This document shows, piece after piece, positions 27,224-34,413 of a stretch of DNA of 52,319 nucleotides (positions are counted from its first letter, which is position 1; every line of letters starts with the position of its first letter). The notes under the pieces were generated by a model. That model was not told the origin of the DNA and did not search any database. It was given only the letters and a program-made list of their open reading frames with translations. The DNA comes from JACQFV01 sp964593585 (lineage in GTDB: Bacteria > Zixibacteria > MSB-5A5 > WJJR01): the NCBI GenBank assembly GCA_964593585.1, contig CAZQIZ010000021.1, positions 1-52,319 of the forward strand. The letters run 5' to 3'. The translations under genes and the position numbers were made by a program.

Positions 27224-27340
27224 GGGCAGGTCTCAGACCTGCCCCTACAATCCTCATCACCCGTAGAAGCGGCTCTTGAGCCGCATCCCGACCGCCTAAT
27301 ACCAAAAAACGCCATCGGGAGACTGGCGCTCCCAGGCTGC
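27224..27340. repeat. REP-like palindrome cluster between the HNH and trpS genes
   Basis: 27224-27245 is GGGCAGGTCTCAGACCTGCCCC. 27263-27284 is the GTAGAAGCGGCTC-TT-GAGCCGC unit. ~27317-27333 is GGGAGACTGGCGCTCCC. The last also resembles ~28658-28672 and ~46463-46478. No gene in 27195-27354. Confidence 0.75.
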
Positions 27341-27354
27341 GCCCCCGGCGCCGC

Positions 27355-28335
27355 TTACGCCGGCAGATGCATCGCCCGCCGCACTTCCGTCATCGTGTCG
27401 GCGGCGCGGGCACGGGCCTTGTCGGCGCCGACTTTCAGCGCCTTGTCGAGGGTCGGCTGATCCTTCTCCAAGTCGGCGCGTCGCTCACGCACCGGACGCA
27501 ACGTGGCATTCAGATTGTCCGCCAGATGCATCTTGCAGTCGACACATCCCAGCGCCCCGCTGCGACAAGGTGGCGCGATCTCGGTGTCGTGCGTGGGCGT
27601 GTAGATTTTGTGCAGGGAATAGACCGGGCAGATCTCGGGGCGTCCCGGATCGCCTTTGCGCAGTTTGTTGGGGTCGGTGAACATCTTCTTGAGGCGGGCG
27701 CGGGTCTCATCCTCGGAATGCGAGAGCGAGATCTCGTTGTTGTACGATTTCGACATCTTGCGCCCATCCAGCCCCGGCACCGCCGCAAACGGGGTCAGCA
27801 GCGATTGCGGCTCGGGGAAGACCTCGCCATAGAGCGAATTGAACCGACGAGCCACCTCGCGGGTCAGCTCAATGTGCGGCAGCTGATCCTGCCCGACCGG
27901 CACACCGCCGGCGCGGTAGACGAGAATGTCGGCCGCCTGCAGCAGGGGATAGCCGAGGAAACCATACGAGTCCAGCCCCAGCTCGTCGGCCTTGTCCTTG
28001 TAGGAGGGGACACGCTCCAGCCACGGGATCGGCGTAATCATGGAAAACAGCAGATGCAACTCGGCATGCTCCTTGACCTGCGACTGGATGAAGACCGCGG
28101 TCTTGGCGGGGTCCAGCCCGGCGGCGATGTAATCGATTGCCATCTGCCGGATCCGCTCGGGCAGTTGCGCGGTGTCGTTGTAGTCGGAGGTGAGCGCGTG
28201 CCAGTCGACGATGCAGGAGTACATTTCATGGTCCTGCTGCAGACGGACCCAGTTTTTCAACGCGCCCTCGTAGTTGCCCAGATGCAGACGCCCGGTCGGC
28301 TGCATGCCCGAAAGAATGATCTTATTGGCTGCCAT
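27355..28335 (-). CDS. trpS: Tryptophanyl-tRNA synthetase
   Basis: 326 aa from ATG 28335 with AAGGGAG directly upstream; the longer open frame starts in unlike sequence. Class I motifs: GRLHLGN at residues 15-21 (HIGH equivalent) and KMSKS at 193-197. Also present are GNYEGAL, DWHALTSDYND and PVGQDQLPHIELTRE (Trp pocket), and a Cys-containing segment (CRSGALGCVDCKMHL) near 255-270. Normal bacterial length. It charges tRNA-Trp. The gene stands alone in its orientation here. Confidence 0.96.
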   Translation of the reverse strand: MAANKIILSGMQPTGRLHLGNYEGALKNWVRLQQDHEMYSCIVDWHALTSDYNDTAQLPERIRQMAIDYIAAGLDPAKTAVFIQSQVKEHAELHLLFSMITPIPWLERVPSYKDKADELGLDSYGFLGYPLLQAADILVYRAGGVPVGQDQLPHIELTREVARRFNSLYGEVFPEPQSLLTPFAAVPGLDGRKMSKSYNNEISLSHSEDETRARLKKMFTDPNKLRKGDPGRPEICPVYSLHKIYTPTHDTEIAPPCRSGALGCVDCKMHLADNLNATLRPVRERRADLEKDQPTLDKALKVGADKARARAADTMTEVRRAMHLPA

Positions 28336-28510
28336 GTTCTCCCTTACGTCCCGTGGAATGCCTATCCGGACCCATCCCGGAAGGGTCCTGCCAATTAATG
28401 CCGTGCGATGGTGACCGTCACTGAGTTTCTGGCACGCACCTACCGCGGGACAAGGGGCTTTCAATCAGCATCGTAATAGTTGATAACCATTCCGCGGGAT
28501 GCATAACAAA

Positions 28511-28620
28511 GATCCCCAAGACCCGGCAAAGAGCGCCGGGTCCTGGGATGACGGAACTCGGCATTGCGCGGGCGGATCTCCCACCCCCGGCTACCCCCGT
28601 AGAAGCGGCTCTTGAGCCGC
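28511..28620. repeat. Dispersed palindromes upstream of trpS
   Basis: 28511-28554 pairs GATCCC-CAAGACCCGGC with GCCGGGTCCTGGGATGACGG. 28599-28620 is a perfect GTAGAAGCGGCTC-TT-GAGCCGC unit, identical to the copies at 239 and 27263. Confidence 0.75.
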
Positions 28621-28704
28621 GTCCCGCCCGCCTGAAATCAAAATGTCCGCTACGAAGACCGGCGCTCCCAGGACACGGTTTTCTCGATCATCAGCTGAAC
28701 CAAA

Positions 28705-28816
28705 CGCAGCGCGGCCGTAACCGCGGTACTGCGTGGATTGGGAGAGGGAGGGACTGACTTGGACCGTAGATCGGAGCGGATGGAACGTCGATCGTAGAAC
28801 GGTTACGGCCGCTGCG
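28705..28816. repeat. 112-bp element bounded by an inverted repeat
   Basis: The left end GCGGCCGTAACCG (28711-28723) is the exact reverse complement of CGGTTACGGCCGC (28800-28812). Adding the flanking CGCAGC/GCTGCG extends the pairing with one 2-base insertion. About 76 bp lie between, with no coding sequence. It could be a MITE-like element or a large RNA stem. The wider gap 28336-29390 has no gene I can support. Confidence 0.6.
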
Positions 28817-29216
28817 CCCTGCCGCAGAGGGACCTGCGGCCGGACATATGCACTGCACCTTCGCAGCACAATCACTCTGAATAACTGCCTGTCGTTTGAG
28901 TCGGGACGGGCCTGCCGCCCCAGTAATGTCGTAAGACCGGTTCTGCGCCGCATCGAGCCCCCCAGGGCCCTCGCGCGGCAGACATGCGCAGTTGTTTCCT
29001 ACCCGGAACTCTGCGCTTGGTTCCAAATGACGAGAAAAAGTTTTCAGTATTTGTGACGACTTAGGCGATGACGGTGTTCACAGTTCGACCACCTCGCGTC
29101 CCTTGGGAAGACCCCATACCTGCTCGCTCTAACCCCTTGATTTTATGGAGTTCAATGGCGCGTCAGTTAACCTGACTGTTTAAGAACAGTTGGCATCTCC
29201 CTATCTGTTAGCGCCT

Positions 29217-29254
29217 TGCGCAGGCGCTGTTCATGGATCAAACAGCCCTGCGCA
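29217..29254 (+). promoter_or_regulatory. Long hairpin in the leader of the porin gene
   Basis: TGCGCAGGCGCTGTT (29217-29231) pairs with AACAGCCCTGCGCA (29241-29254), 14 pairs with a single bulged C and a 9-nt loop. It lies 137 nt before the start at 29391. A smaller perfect stem, ACTGTT/AACAGT, is at 29175-29190. Possibly a regulatory leader; no known riboswitch was recognised. Confidence 0.45.
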
Positions 29255-29390
29255 ACGGCAGACGACTTGCAAGAGCCCATCTACGGCAGGGGAGTGGAAA
29301 ACCGGGTGAGGCGCTCCGACTCCTCGTGGGAGCAAGGCAGGACGAGTGAAGGGAACCAGGGATTTCGGTCGCAAAGGGAGGAGTTCGGAG

Positions 29391-30500
29391 ATGTCACCGC
29401 AAGCAGGCAACCATCGAATCGCGAACATCCTGTTTGGGATCGCGGTCATCGCGCTGGCCATGGCCCCGTGTGGTCCGGCGTGGGCGCAGTTTGCCGGGGG
29501 CGGTCTGTCGTCCAACGGCGTCAACGTGTCGGGGTACTTCGATGTGCAGGCGGTCGGACGCAACGCTGAGCTGGGCGAGAATGACTTCCAGATCGGCCAG
29601 TTGGCGGTTGAGTTGTCGTCGGATCTGTCACGCCGGGTGACGGCGGGGATGGAGATCGCCTACGGTTTCGACGAGAATGTCGCCATCGACGAGGCCTTCG
29701 TCGATTGGAACGTTTACCAATGGGATGGCAAGCCGCGGGTCAATCCGCTGGGCACCATCTCGGCGGGTTTTATGGCGGGGCAGTTTGATGTCCCGTTCGG
29801 GCTGGACTGGCGGTCCTATCGCAGTGTCGACCGGCCGCTGGTCTCGATGCCCACGGTCATCGCCAACACCCACCGCGGCTGGAACGATCTCGGCGTGGAG
29901 TTCCACGGCGAGCTGACCTGGGCGAACTGGTCGGTGTTCGCGGTCAATGGTTTCGGGACCTCCGAGACGCTGCGTCTCCCGGAACGCGCCGCGCCGGCCG
30001 GTTTGGTTGCAGGTGAAAACGATGCCGCCTCCGATGATGTGTTCCCCACCGAGGCCTATGGCGCGCGCTTCGGGCTGGTGGTCAACGAGCACATCGAGTT
30101 CGGAACATCCTTCGCCGCCGGGTACACCGACAACAACGAGCAGGATGAGCGCCTCTTCGGGTTCGACCTCACCGGCCGGACCAACGCATTCGAACTGAAG
30201 GGCGAGTTCATCAGCCATGAGCGCCACCGGGTCGGCGGGAAGGAAACGGTGTTCGGGTTCTACGCGCAGGGGATGTACAGCGTCGACGAACACTGGTTCG
30301 GCGTGGTGCGCCAGGATGTGTTCAACGCCGACGGTTCGGTAGTGTGGCCGCAGAACGTGGCGATGACCAACACGCTTCTTTGCACCTCGGCCGGCGCGGG
30401 CTACCGCGTCGGCCCCGGCGCGCAGGTGCGCGTCGAGTACCAACTGGCCGATGGCGCCAACAACGACACGGTGTTCCTCCAAACCGCCGTCGGCTTCTAA
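29391..30500 (+). CDS. Outer-membrane porin-like beta-barrel protein
   Basis: 369 aa from ATG 29391, with AGGGAGGAG 7 nt upstream; an in-frame ATG at 29346 lacks a ribosome site. Signal peptide 1-32 (MAPCGPAWAQF). The mature chain reads as about sixteen amphipathic strands, including GYFDVQAVGRN, NDFQIGQLAVELSSDLS, GFMAGQFDVPFGLDW and YSVDEHWFGVVRQDVF, and ends in Phe. It resembles phosphate-selective-porin or FCB-group 'porin' families; the YRSVDRPLVS segment followed by GWNDLGVEF is common in those. The transported compound is unknown. The long structured leader suggests regulation. Confidence 0.75.
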   Translation: MSPQAGNHRIANILFGIAVIALAMAPCGPAWAQFAGGGLSSNGVNVSGYFDVQAVGRNAELGENDFQIGQLAVELSSDLSRRVTAGMEIAYGFDENVAIDEAFVDWNVYQWDGKPRVNPLGTISAGFMAGQFDVPFGLDWRSYRSVDRPLVSMPTVIANTHRGWNDLGVEFHGELTWANWSVFAVNGFGTSETLRLPERAAPAGLVAGENDAASDDVFPTEAYGARFGLVVNEHIEFGTSFAAGYTDNNEQDERLFGFDLTGRTNAFELKGEFISHERHRVGGKETVFGFYAQGMYSVDEHWFGVVRQDVFNADGSVVWPQNVAMTNTLLCTSAGAGYRVGPGAQVRVEYQLADGANNDTVFLQTAVGF

Positions 30501-30550
30501 TCGCACCTCCCCCCATTCGTCGCTGTCCGGCGAATGGTCGCTTCACTCAC

Positions 30551-30582
30551 CCCCGGTCGCCCTGCGAGGCGGCCGGGGTTTT
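30551..30582 (+). terminator. Intrinsic terminator of the porin gene
   Basis: An 11-bp stem, CCCCGGTCGCC with GGCGGCCGGGG (one G-T pair), followed by TTTT. A second small stem (CATTCGTCG/CGGCGAATG) precedes it at ~30516-30538. Confidence 0.85.
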
Positions 30583-30605
30583 CCATCGGTACGACAGGAT
30601 GAACC

Positions 30606-30842
30606 GCAGAGGTCAGGTCTCTCATCTGCCCCACAGGTCAATTCCAGATTGTAGGGGCGAGTCTGAGACCCGCCTCGCAGCGCCAAATGCCGTCATCCCA
30701 AGACTCGCCGCTCTTTGCCGGGTCTTGGGATCTTTGTTGCTCTTGCAGTGGAACTGATTTTCCAGCTGTCCCGCGCAGGCTGAAAGCCTGCGCCACTGGG
30801 TGTTGTATGTACAGGCGGGGGCAAGGGGCTGAGAGCCCCTCG
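30606..30842. repeat. Palindrome cluster with members of four repeat families
   Basis: A degenerate GTCAGGTCT...TGCCCC is at ~30611-30633. 30656-30674 is GGCGAGTCTGAGACCCGCC. 30690-30740 is a CCGTCATCCCAAGAC...GTCTTGGGATC unit. 30773-30793 is GCGCAGGCTGAAAGCCTGCGC. 30823-30840 is AGGGGCTGAGAGCCCCT. No gene in 30583-30864. Confidence 0.75.
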
Positions 30843-30864
30843 TCCCGCAATGCAAGCAATTGAC

Positions 30865-31344
30865 TTACCGGATCTGGCCGCGGATTTCGCCGCCGGGATG
30901 CTGATCGGTATGGACGTTTACATAGGCGCCGCCCGCGTCGATGATCGCGATCAGGTCGGAGAGCGGATGCCCCGCCAGCGGACCGGTGAGATTGGATGCA
31001 GTGATGACGCCTTCGGCGAGGGTGCCGTCAGTGCGTCCGGGAATGGTCGGCCCGAGGTAGAGTCCGACCACCACCGGTCCGGCGGTACCGGCCGGGGCGG
31101 TGTGAATATGGGCTGCGCGCACATTCTCGATGTTGGCCACGATCAGTTTGTAGGACATCGAGAGGCCATCGCCGCTCAGTTGAAACTCGGCCTGGCCCTG
31201 GGCGAGGGTGGACACCGCGGGCGTTTCCTCGTCGCCGGACAGATGCGTGCGGAAATTACGGGGCGGAGCCGCCACCGTGACGGTCGCTGTCAGCCATGCC
31301 GCCAACGCGATCACTGAGAACGCCGTGGCCGTCGACTTGCGCAT
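30865..31344 (-). CDS. Exported CHRD-domain protein
   Basis: 159 aa; GAGGAGGAAATC precedes the ATG. Signal peptide 1-25 (LAAWLTATVTVAAP). The rest is a single CHRD domain: FRTHLSGDEETPAV near 31-44, then MSYKLIVANIENVRAAHIHT and ending VNVHTDQHPGGEIRGQI, the pattern first described in chordin and widespread in secreted bacterial proteins. The two His-containing motifs may bind metal. Biological role unknown. Confidence 0.9.
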   Translation of the reverse strand: MRKSTATAFSVIALAAWLTATVTVAAPPRNFRTHLSGDEETPAVSTLAQGQAEFQLSGDGLSMSYKLIVANIENVRAAHIHTAPAGTAGPVVVGLYLGPTIPGRTDGTLAEGVITASNLTGPLAGHPLSDLIAIIDAGGAYVNVHTDQHPGGEIRGQIR

Positions 31345-31491
31345 GATTTCCTCCTCTATGCTCGATGGTTTGCGGTAACCTGCCGGTAGGGCAGGGGACT
31401 CAGATAAAAGACCCTACCGAAACCGGACAAAAAAAGTTCCGGCCGGACACCCCGCTGGCTGTCCGGCCGGATCGACTTGTGAGCAAATGAA

Positions 31492-32106
31492 CTAGTTCAT
31501 CGTCGCGCTGAAACGCACGGCAAAGCTGGGACCGCTCCAGTTCTCATCGACATCGGGATCGGGGATCGAATGGAGACCCAACGACCCGGCCACACCCAGC
31601 CCCCAGTTGCGTCCCACCCACCACTCTTTGCCGATGGTGAGGTCGATGACCACGCCATTGTCGGACTCGAGATCCTCGTCATCCGCCTCCAGAGTCAGCG
31701 AGCCGATTCCCACCGATCCGGACAGTTAGACATTGGCGGGCATGAGGTAGTAGGTCAGTCCTACGCCAACCGCACCGAGGGTGAGATCACCGTCGAGTTC
31801 GCCCTCTTCGTTGCCGAGCTCGACATCCGGGTCCGTCATCGACCAGCCGAAGAGTGTGCCGTGGAGCGCCAGATTCGGGGCCACGATTGCCCCGATCGCC
31901 AAATTGACATCGCCGGCCGGCCCGGAAAACTTGAGCTTGGTGTCCAGCGCTTCGATCTCGGTGGAGGCGGCGCCGACACCCGCCGAGAGCCGCAGGAAGA
32001 ATCCATTCAGGTGATCGCGATCCCCGGCCCAGGCGGCAGGGGAGAGCAGGAACGCGAAGACCGCCAGTGCCACCAGCCAACCGCACACACGAATCACATG
32101 CCTCAT
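31492..32106 (-). pseudogene. Outer-membrane beta-barrel gene interrupted by one in-frame TAA
   Basis: The reading frame starts at ATG 32106 (GGAGGTGGATC upstream) with a signal peptide ending AAWAGD. It continues through barrel strands to YLMPANV, meets TAA at 31726-31728, and then resumes in the same frame with LSGSVGIGSLTLEADD to a normal C terminus ending VRFSATMN at 31492. Comparable barrel strands read NVYLSGSVG, so the stop replaces an expected Tyr (TAC or TAT to TAA). The intact product would be about 203 aa, an OmpW/porin-like small barrel. The second half alone lacks a ribosome site and signal peptide. Either a recent nonsense mutation or a sequence error. Confidence 0.85.
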
Positions 32107-32296
32107 GATCCACCTCCAAGCCGGATTGTACCGCGTTGATGATGCTCGACTGCGACAGTCATCGCCATGCATCGGCTCCGCGGACAACGATGTCAATACA
32201 AAATCCGCCGTCCGGCGAAGTTAACGACACGGCGCGATGCGATTGCTTTGGCGCATTCGATCGCCGGCACTTACATTGACAGCGGAGAGGGAGGCA

Positions 32297-32764
32297 ATGA
32301 CCAGTCACACACCACGTCGCAGTCCGGCCACGCGGCGCACGTCAGGCCCGTCACCGGCCCGGCCACGGCCGTCCTCAGGACGTCCCTCCCACCGGCCGAC
32401 ATCGACCCGCCCCCCGCTGGGAAAACGGCGCCGGACACCGGAATCGGGGAACCTGCGCGGCCCAAGCAGCGCAGCGTCGCTGCGTCCACCCAAGCGCATC
32501 ATCGCGCCGGCGCACAAGTCGGTGATGTTCTCGCTGGATGCCCCCGAAAGCCGGCAGGCGGCCGTGGCCGGCGCCTTCAACGACTGGGCGCCACAGGACA
32601 TGGCCCGAGGCATCGATGGCATCTGGCGCCTGACCGTGCTGTTGCCGACCGGCACCCACGCCTACCGTTTTCTGGTCGACGGCGTCTGGATGCCTGATCC
32701 GAGCAATCCCCGCCGACAGGTAAACGACATTGGCGGCCACGACTCGGTCTGCACCGTGATGTGA
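32297..32764 (+). CDS. AMPK-beta-like glycogen-binding (CBM48) protein with disordered Arg/Pro/Ser tail
   Basis: 155 aa from ATG 32297, directly preceded by GGAGAGGGAGGCA. Residues 1-~70 are low complexity, rich in Pro, Ser, Arg and Thr. Residues ~72-155 form a CBM48-like domain: VMFSLDAPESRQAAVAGAFN, DWAPQDM, WRLTVLLPTGTHAYRFLVDG and VNDIGGHDSVCTV. It aligns closely with the protein at 35857. The family binds glycogen or starch-like glucans, as in AMPK beta. No catalytic domain is attached. It shares a terminator with the convergent cold-shock gene. Confidence 0.85.
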   Translation: MTSHTPRRSPATRRTSGPSPARPRPSSGRPSHRPTSTRPPLGKRRRTPESGNLRGPSSAASLRPPKRIIAPAHKSVMFSLDAPESRQAAVAGAFNDWAPQDMARGIDGIWRLTVLLPTGTHAYRFLVDGVWMPDPSNPRRQVNDIGGHDSVCTVM

Positions 32765-32790
32765 TCCCCTTCTGCCGCCTGCGCTAATGA

Positions 32791-32824
32791 AAAACCCCGG
32801 CCGGATCGCTCCGGACGGGGTTTT
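32791..32824. terminator. Bidirectional intrinsic terminator
   Basis: AAAACCCCGGCCGGA pairs with TCCGGACGGGGTTTT (loop TCGC, one mismatch). A/T tracts on both sides suit the convergent glycogen-binding and cold-shock genes. Confidence 0.85.
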
Positions 32825-32843
32825 GTGTTCTCGGTGCGTGAGG

Positions 32844-33047
32844 TTAGAGCTTCTGCACGTTCGCCGCCTGCGGGCCCTTCGGCCCTTCGGTGACATCGTA
32901 GCGCACCCGGTCGGCTTCCTTCAAACTGCGAAAGCCTTCCGATTGAATGGCCTCATGATGCACAAAGACATCCTTGCTGCCATCTTCTGGGGTGATGAAG
33001 CCGTAGCCCTTGTCATCGCTGAACCACTTGACGATACCTTCCGCCAT
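32844..33047 (-). CDS. Cold-shock protein (CspA family), canonical member
   Basis: 67 aa from ATG 33047, with AAGGACG at 8-10 nt. It is a complete CspA-like single-domain OB-fold: MAEGIVKWFSDDKGYGFITP with RNP1 (KGYGFI, residues 13-18) and RNP2 (VFVHH, 27-31), ending GPKGPQAANVQKL. CspA-family proteins bind single-stranded RNA/DNA and melt RNA structure. It is the only one of the four cold-shock-domain genes here with both RNA-binding motifs intact. A ~143-nt leader with its own promoter lies upstream. Confidence 0.95.
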   Translation of the reverse strand: MAEGIVKWFSDDKGYGFITPEDGSKDVFVHHEAIQSEGFRSLKEADRVRYDVTEGPKGPQAANVQKL

Positions 33048-33191
33048 CTTGCACGTCCTTTGTTGCCTGGGAGCGATCGGCGCTCCCGTCCGTTGGCCCC
33101 GACGGCCAGTGAAACCCGTCAATCTCTTCGTGGAATGCCGTCGGATGTCAGCCTGCGGACAATCGAGAAAAGTCGGAGGTCTCGTGTTCTG
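33048..33191 (-). ncRNA. Leader A: ~144-nt 5' UTR of the canonical cold-shock gene
   Basis: Transcript expected from ~33191 to 33048. Two blocks match leader B (34121-34264) almost exactly on the minus strand: CCTCCGACTTTTCTC (33166-33180) and TGACGGGTTTCA (33110-33121), with TGTCCGC between them. Below them a hairpin (GGGAGCG with CGCTCCC, 33070-33088 on the plus strand) precedes the ribosome site. In E. coli, the cspA leader is also long (about 160 nt) and thermosensitive; that this one behaves likewise is inference. Aligned by eye. Confidence 0.7.
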
Positions 33192-33197
33192 CTGGTC

Positions 33198-33226
33198 AGG
33201 ATACGGGCAATGGCGCGCGAAGTCGA
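33198..33226 (-). promoter_or_regulatory. Promoter of leader A and the canonical cold-shock gene
   Basis: Minus strand: TCGACT (33221-33226), 17-nt spacer, TATCCT (33198-33203). Leader B is preceded by the closely similar TCGACG-18-TATAAG. Confidence 0.6.
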
Positions 33227-33271
33227 GCGCCAATTGCGCCTCTCCCAACCGGCTCTTGATTCGAATCGTGT

Positions 33272-33505
33272 TTACAACGGGCGCACGGCCGTGGCCCGCG
33301 GGCCATTCGGTCCGTCCATGACCGCGATGCGCACCCGCGCGCCCACCCTCAGCGATGGCGGCCCGTCGCCGCGTATCGCCTCGCGGTTGACGAAGACATC
33401 GGTGTCGCCCTCGCGCGCGATCCAGCCATTGCCGGACCCGTCATCGAACGACTTGACGATACCCACAGCCACGGCCGTGGCCTGGCGGCGTCGACGCTGT
33501 TCCAT
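33272..33505 (-). CDS. Divergent cold-shock-domain protein
   Basis: 77 aa. AGGAGAGCGAG precedes the ATG. An Arg-rich head (MEQRRRRQATAVAV) leads into a cold-shock domain whose RNP1 reads GNGWIARE instead of KGFGFI and whose RNP2 reads VFVN (His to Asn), ending GPNGPRATAVRPL. The fold should hold but the aromatic RNA-stacking surface is altered. It is the last of three genes probably transcribed together from leader B (33-nt gap from the previous one). Confidence 0.85.
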   Translation of the reverse strand: MEQRRRRQATAVAVGIVKSFDDGSGNGWIAREGDTDVFVNREAIRGDGPPSLRVGARVRIAVMDGPNGPRATAVRPL

Positions 33506-33538
33506 TCTCGCTCTCCTGTCCTGCGCCCGGTGGCGCGC

Positions 33539-33808
33539 TCAGATCCTTGCGGTCGCATCGGCTGATGCGTCGTCGGCGTTTTTTCTCACGGCGGCGGCGC
33601 ACGGCCCCTTCAGACCATCCACCAATTGAAAGCTGACTCGCTGGCCGGCCACCAGCGTCCGCGGTCCCGCGTGCTTGATGGCCGCGCGATTGACGAACAC
33701 ATCCGGGCAACCCTCGCGGGCGATCAATCCCTTCCCGATCTGCTCGTCGTAGGACTTGACGGTGCCTTCCACAATCACCGCCGCCTTCTGTCGAAAATCA
33801 CCGGCCAT
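33539..33808 (-). CDS. Divergent cold-shock-domain protein
   Basis: 89 aa. A cold-shock domain (IVEGTVKSYDEQIGKGLIAR, VFVNRAAI, RVSFQLVDGLKGPCAAAVRK) carries altered RNP1 (GKGLIARE) and RNP2 (VFVN), plus a 14-residue acidic/Ala tail. It shares G-[NK]-G-x-I-A-R-E-G and VFVNRxAI with the next gene downstream (33272), so the two are closer to each other than to the canonical protein. Possible start at ATG 33808. The 78-nt gap to the preceding gene contains a hairpin, GCGGGA/TCCCGC. Confidence 0.82.
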   Translation of the reverse strand: MAGDFRQKAAVIVEGTVKSYDEQIGKGLIAREGCPDVFVNRAAIKHAGPRTLVAGQRVSFQLVDGLKGPCAAAVRKNADDASADATARI

Positions 33809-33886
33809 GGCGCCTGTCCTCTCTGCCTGCGGGACGACATGACATCCCGCTCGTCGTGCGTGTGCCCACTGGGGCCGTACCGAGTA

Positions 33887-34120
33887 TCAGAACCTGCGCA
33901 CGGCCACAACCTGGGGACCGCACCGGCCCTGCAGAACCGCAAAGCGGACCCGCTGGCCGACGGCCAGCATGAGCGGATCGATGTTGGCGATGTCATCGGG
34001 ACAGGCAAACAGTTCGCGCCCGCCGCCGTCGGCGACAAATCCGAAGCCCTTGCCGGCCTGAAACGAGGTCACCATGCCGGTGATGTCCGGGCGTGGTGTT
34101 GCGCTGTCGCATCTGTCCAT
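33887..34120 (-). CDS. Divergent cold-shock-domain protein next to leader B
   Basis: 77 aa from ATG 34120; GAGGCGGG lies upstream and an in-frame ATG at 34171 would intrude into the conserved leader. The domain has a good RNP1 (KGFGFVADGG) but a degenerate RNP2 (ELFAC). It ends GPQVVAVRRF, as in the family. Head MDRCDSATPRPDIT differs from the others. It is first in a probable three-gene transcript with the genes at 33539 and 33272. Confidence 0.82.
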   Translation of the reverse strand: MDRCDSATPRPDITGMVTSFQAGKGFGFVADGGGRELFACPDDIANIDPLMLAVGQRVRFAVLQGRCGPQVVAVRRF

Positions 34121-34264
34121 GACCCGCCTCTTTCCGAAATCAGGGACGATCGCGTGGGCGGTCGTCCGCATCCACGACCACTGAAACCCGTCAGCTTCTC
34201 CAGGAACGCCGAGTCGGAACTGCGCGCGGACAGTCAGAGAAAAGTCGGAGGCTTCGCGTGCTTG
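34121..34264 (-). ncRNA. Leader B: ~144-nt 5' UTR of the divergent cold-shock operon
   Basis: Transcript expected from ~34264 to 34121. On the minus strand it contains CCTCCGACTTTTCTC (34239-34253), TGTCCGC (34227-34233) and TGACGGGTTTCA (34182-34193), the same blocks in the same order and similar spacing as leader A. A hairpin (GGACGATCG with CGGTCGTCC, 34143-34166 on the plus strand) occupies the same place before the start codon. Coding cannot explain the match because the leaders lie outside reading frames. Confidence 0.7.
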
Positions 34265-34270
34265 CAGAAC

Positions 34271-34300
34271 CTTATACGAATGGTGCGGGGCAATCGTCGA
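34271..34300 (-). promoter_or_regulatory. Promoter of leader B
   Basis: Minus strand: TCGACG (34295-34300), 18-nt spacer, TATAAG (34271-34276). Predicted transcription start falls near 34264, at the edge of the conserved leader. Confidence 0.6.
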
Positions 34301-34413
34301 CTTTCTTTGCGGCTGTCTCGCAGATTTCAGGCAACCACAGTCGCCGGCAGCAGTTACTTCGCCCTGTGCGATGTGTGAACAGGGCCGCAGGATCGCGTTG
34401 CTGTCCCCGATCG

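Noticed and set aside
28733..29056. Open frames in the 28.7-29.1 kb gap
   Set aside because: No ribosome site, no protein-like composition, and overlap with the 112-bp inverted-repeat element.
29160..29260. Sigma-54 promoter or known riboswitch before the porin
   Set aside because: TGGC...TGC spacing does not fit -24/-12, and no aptamer core was recognised in the leader.
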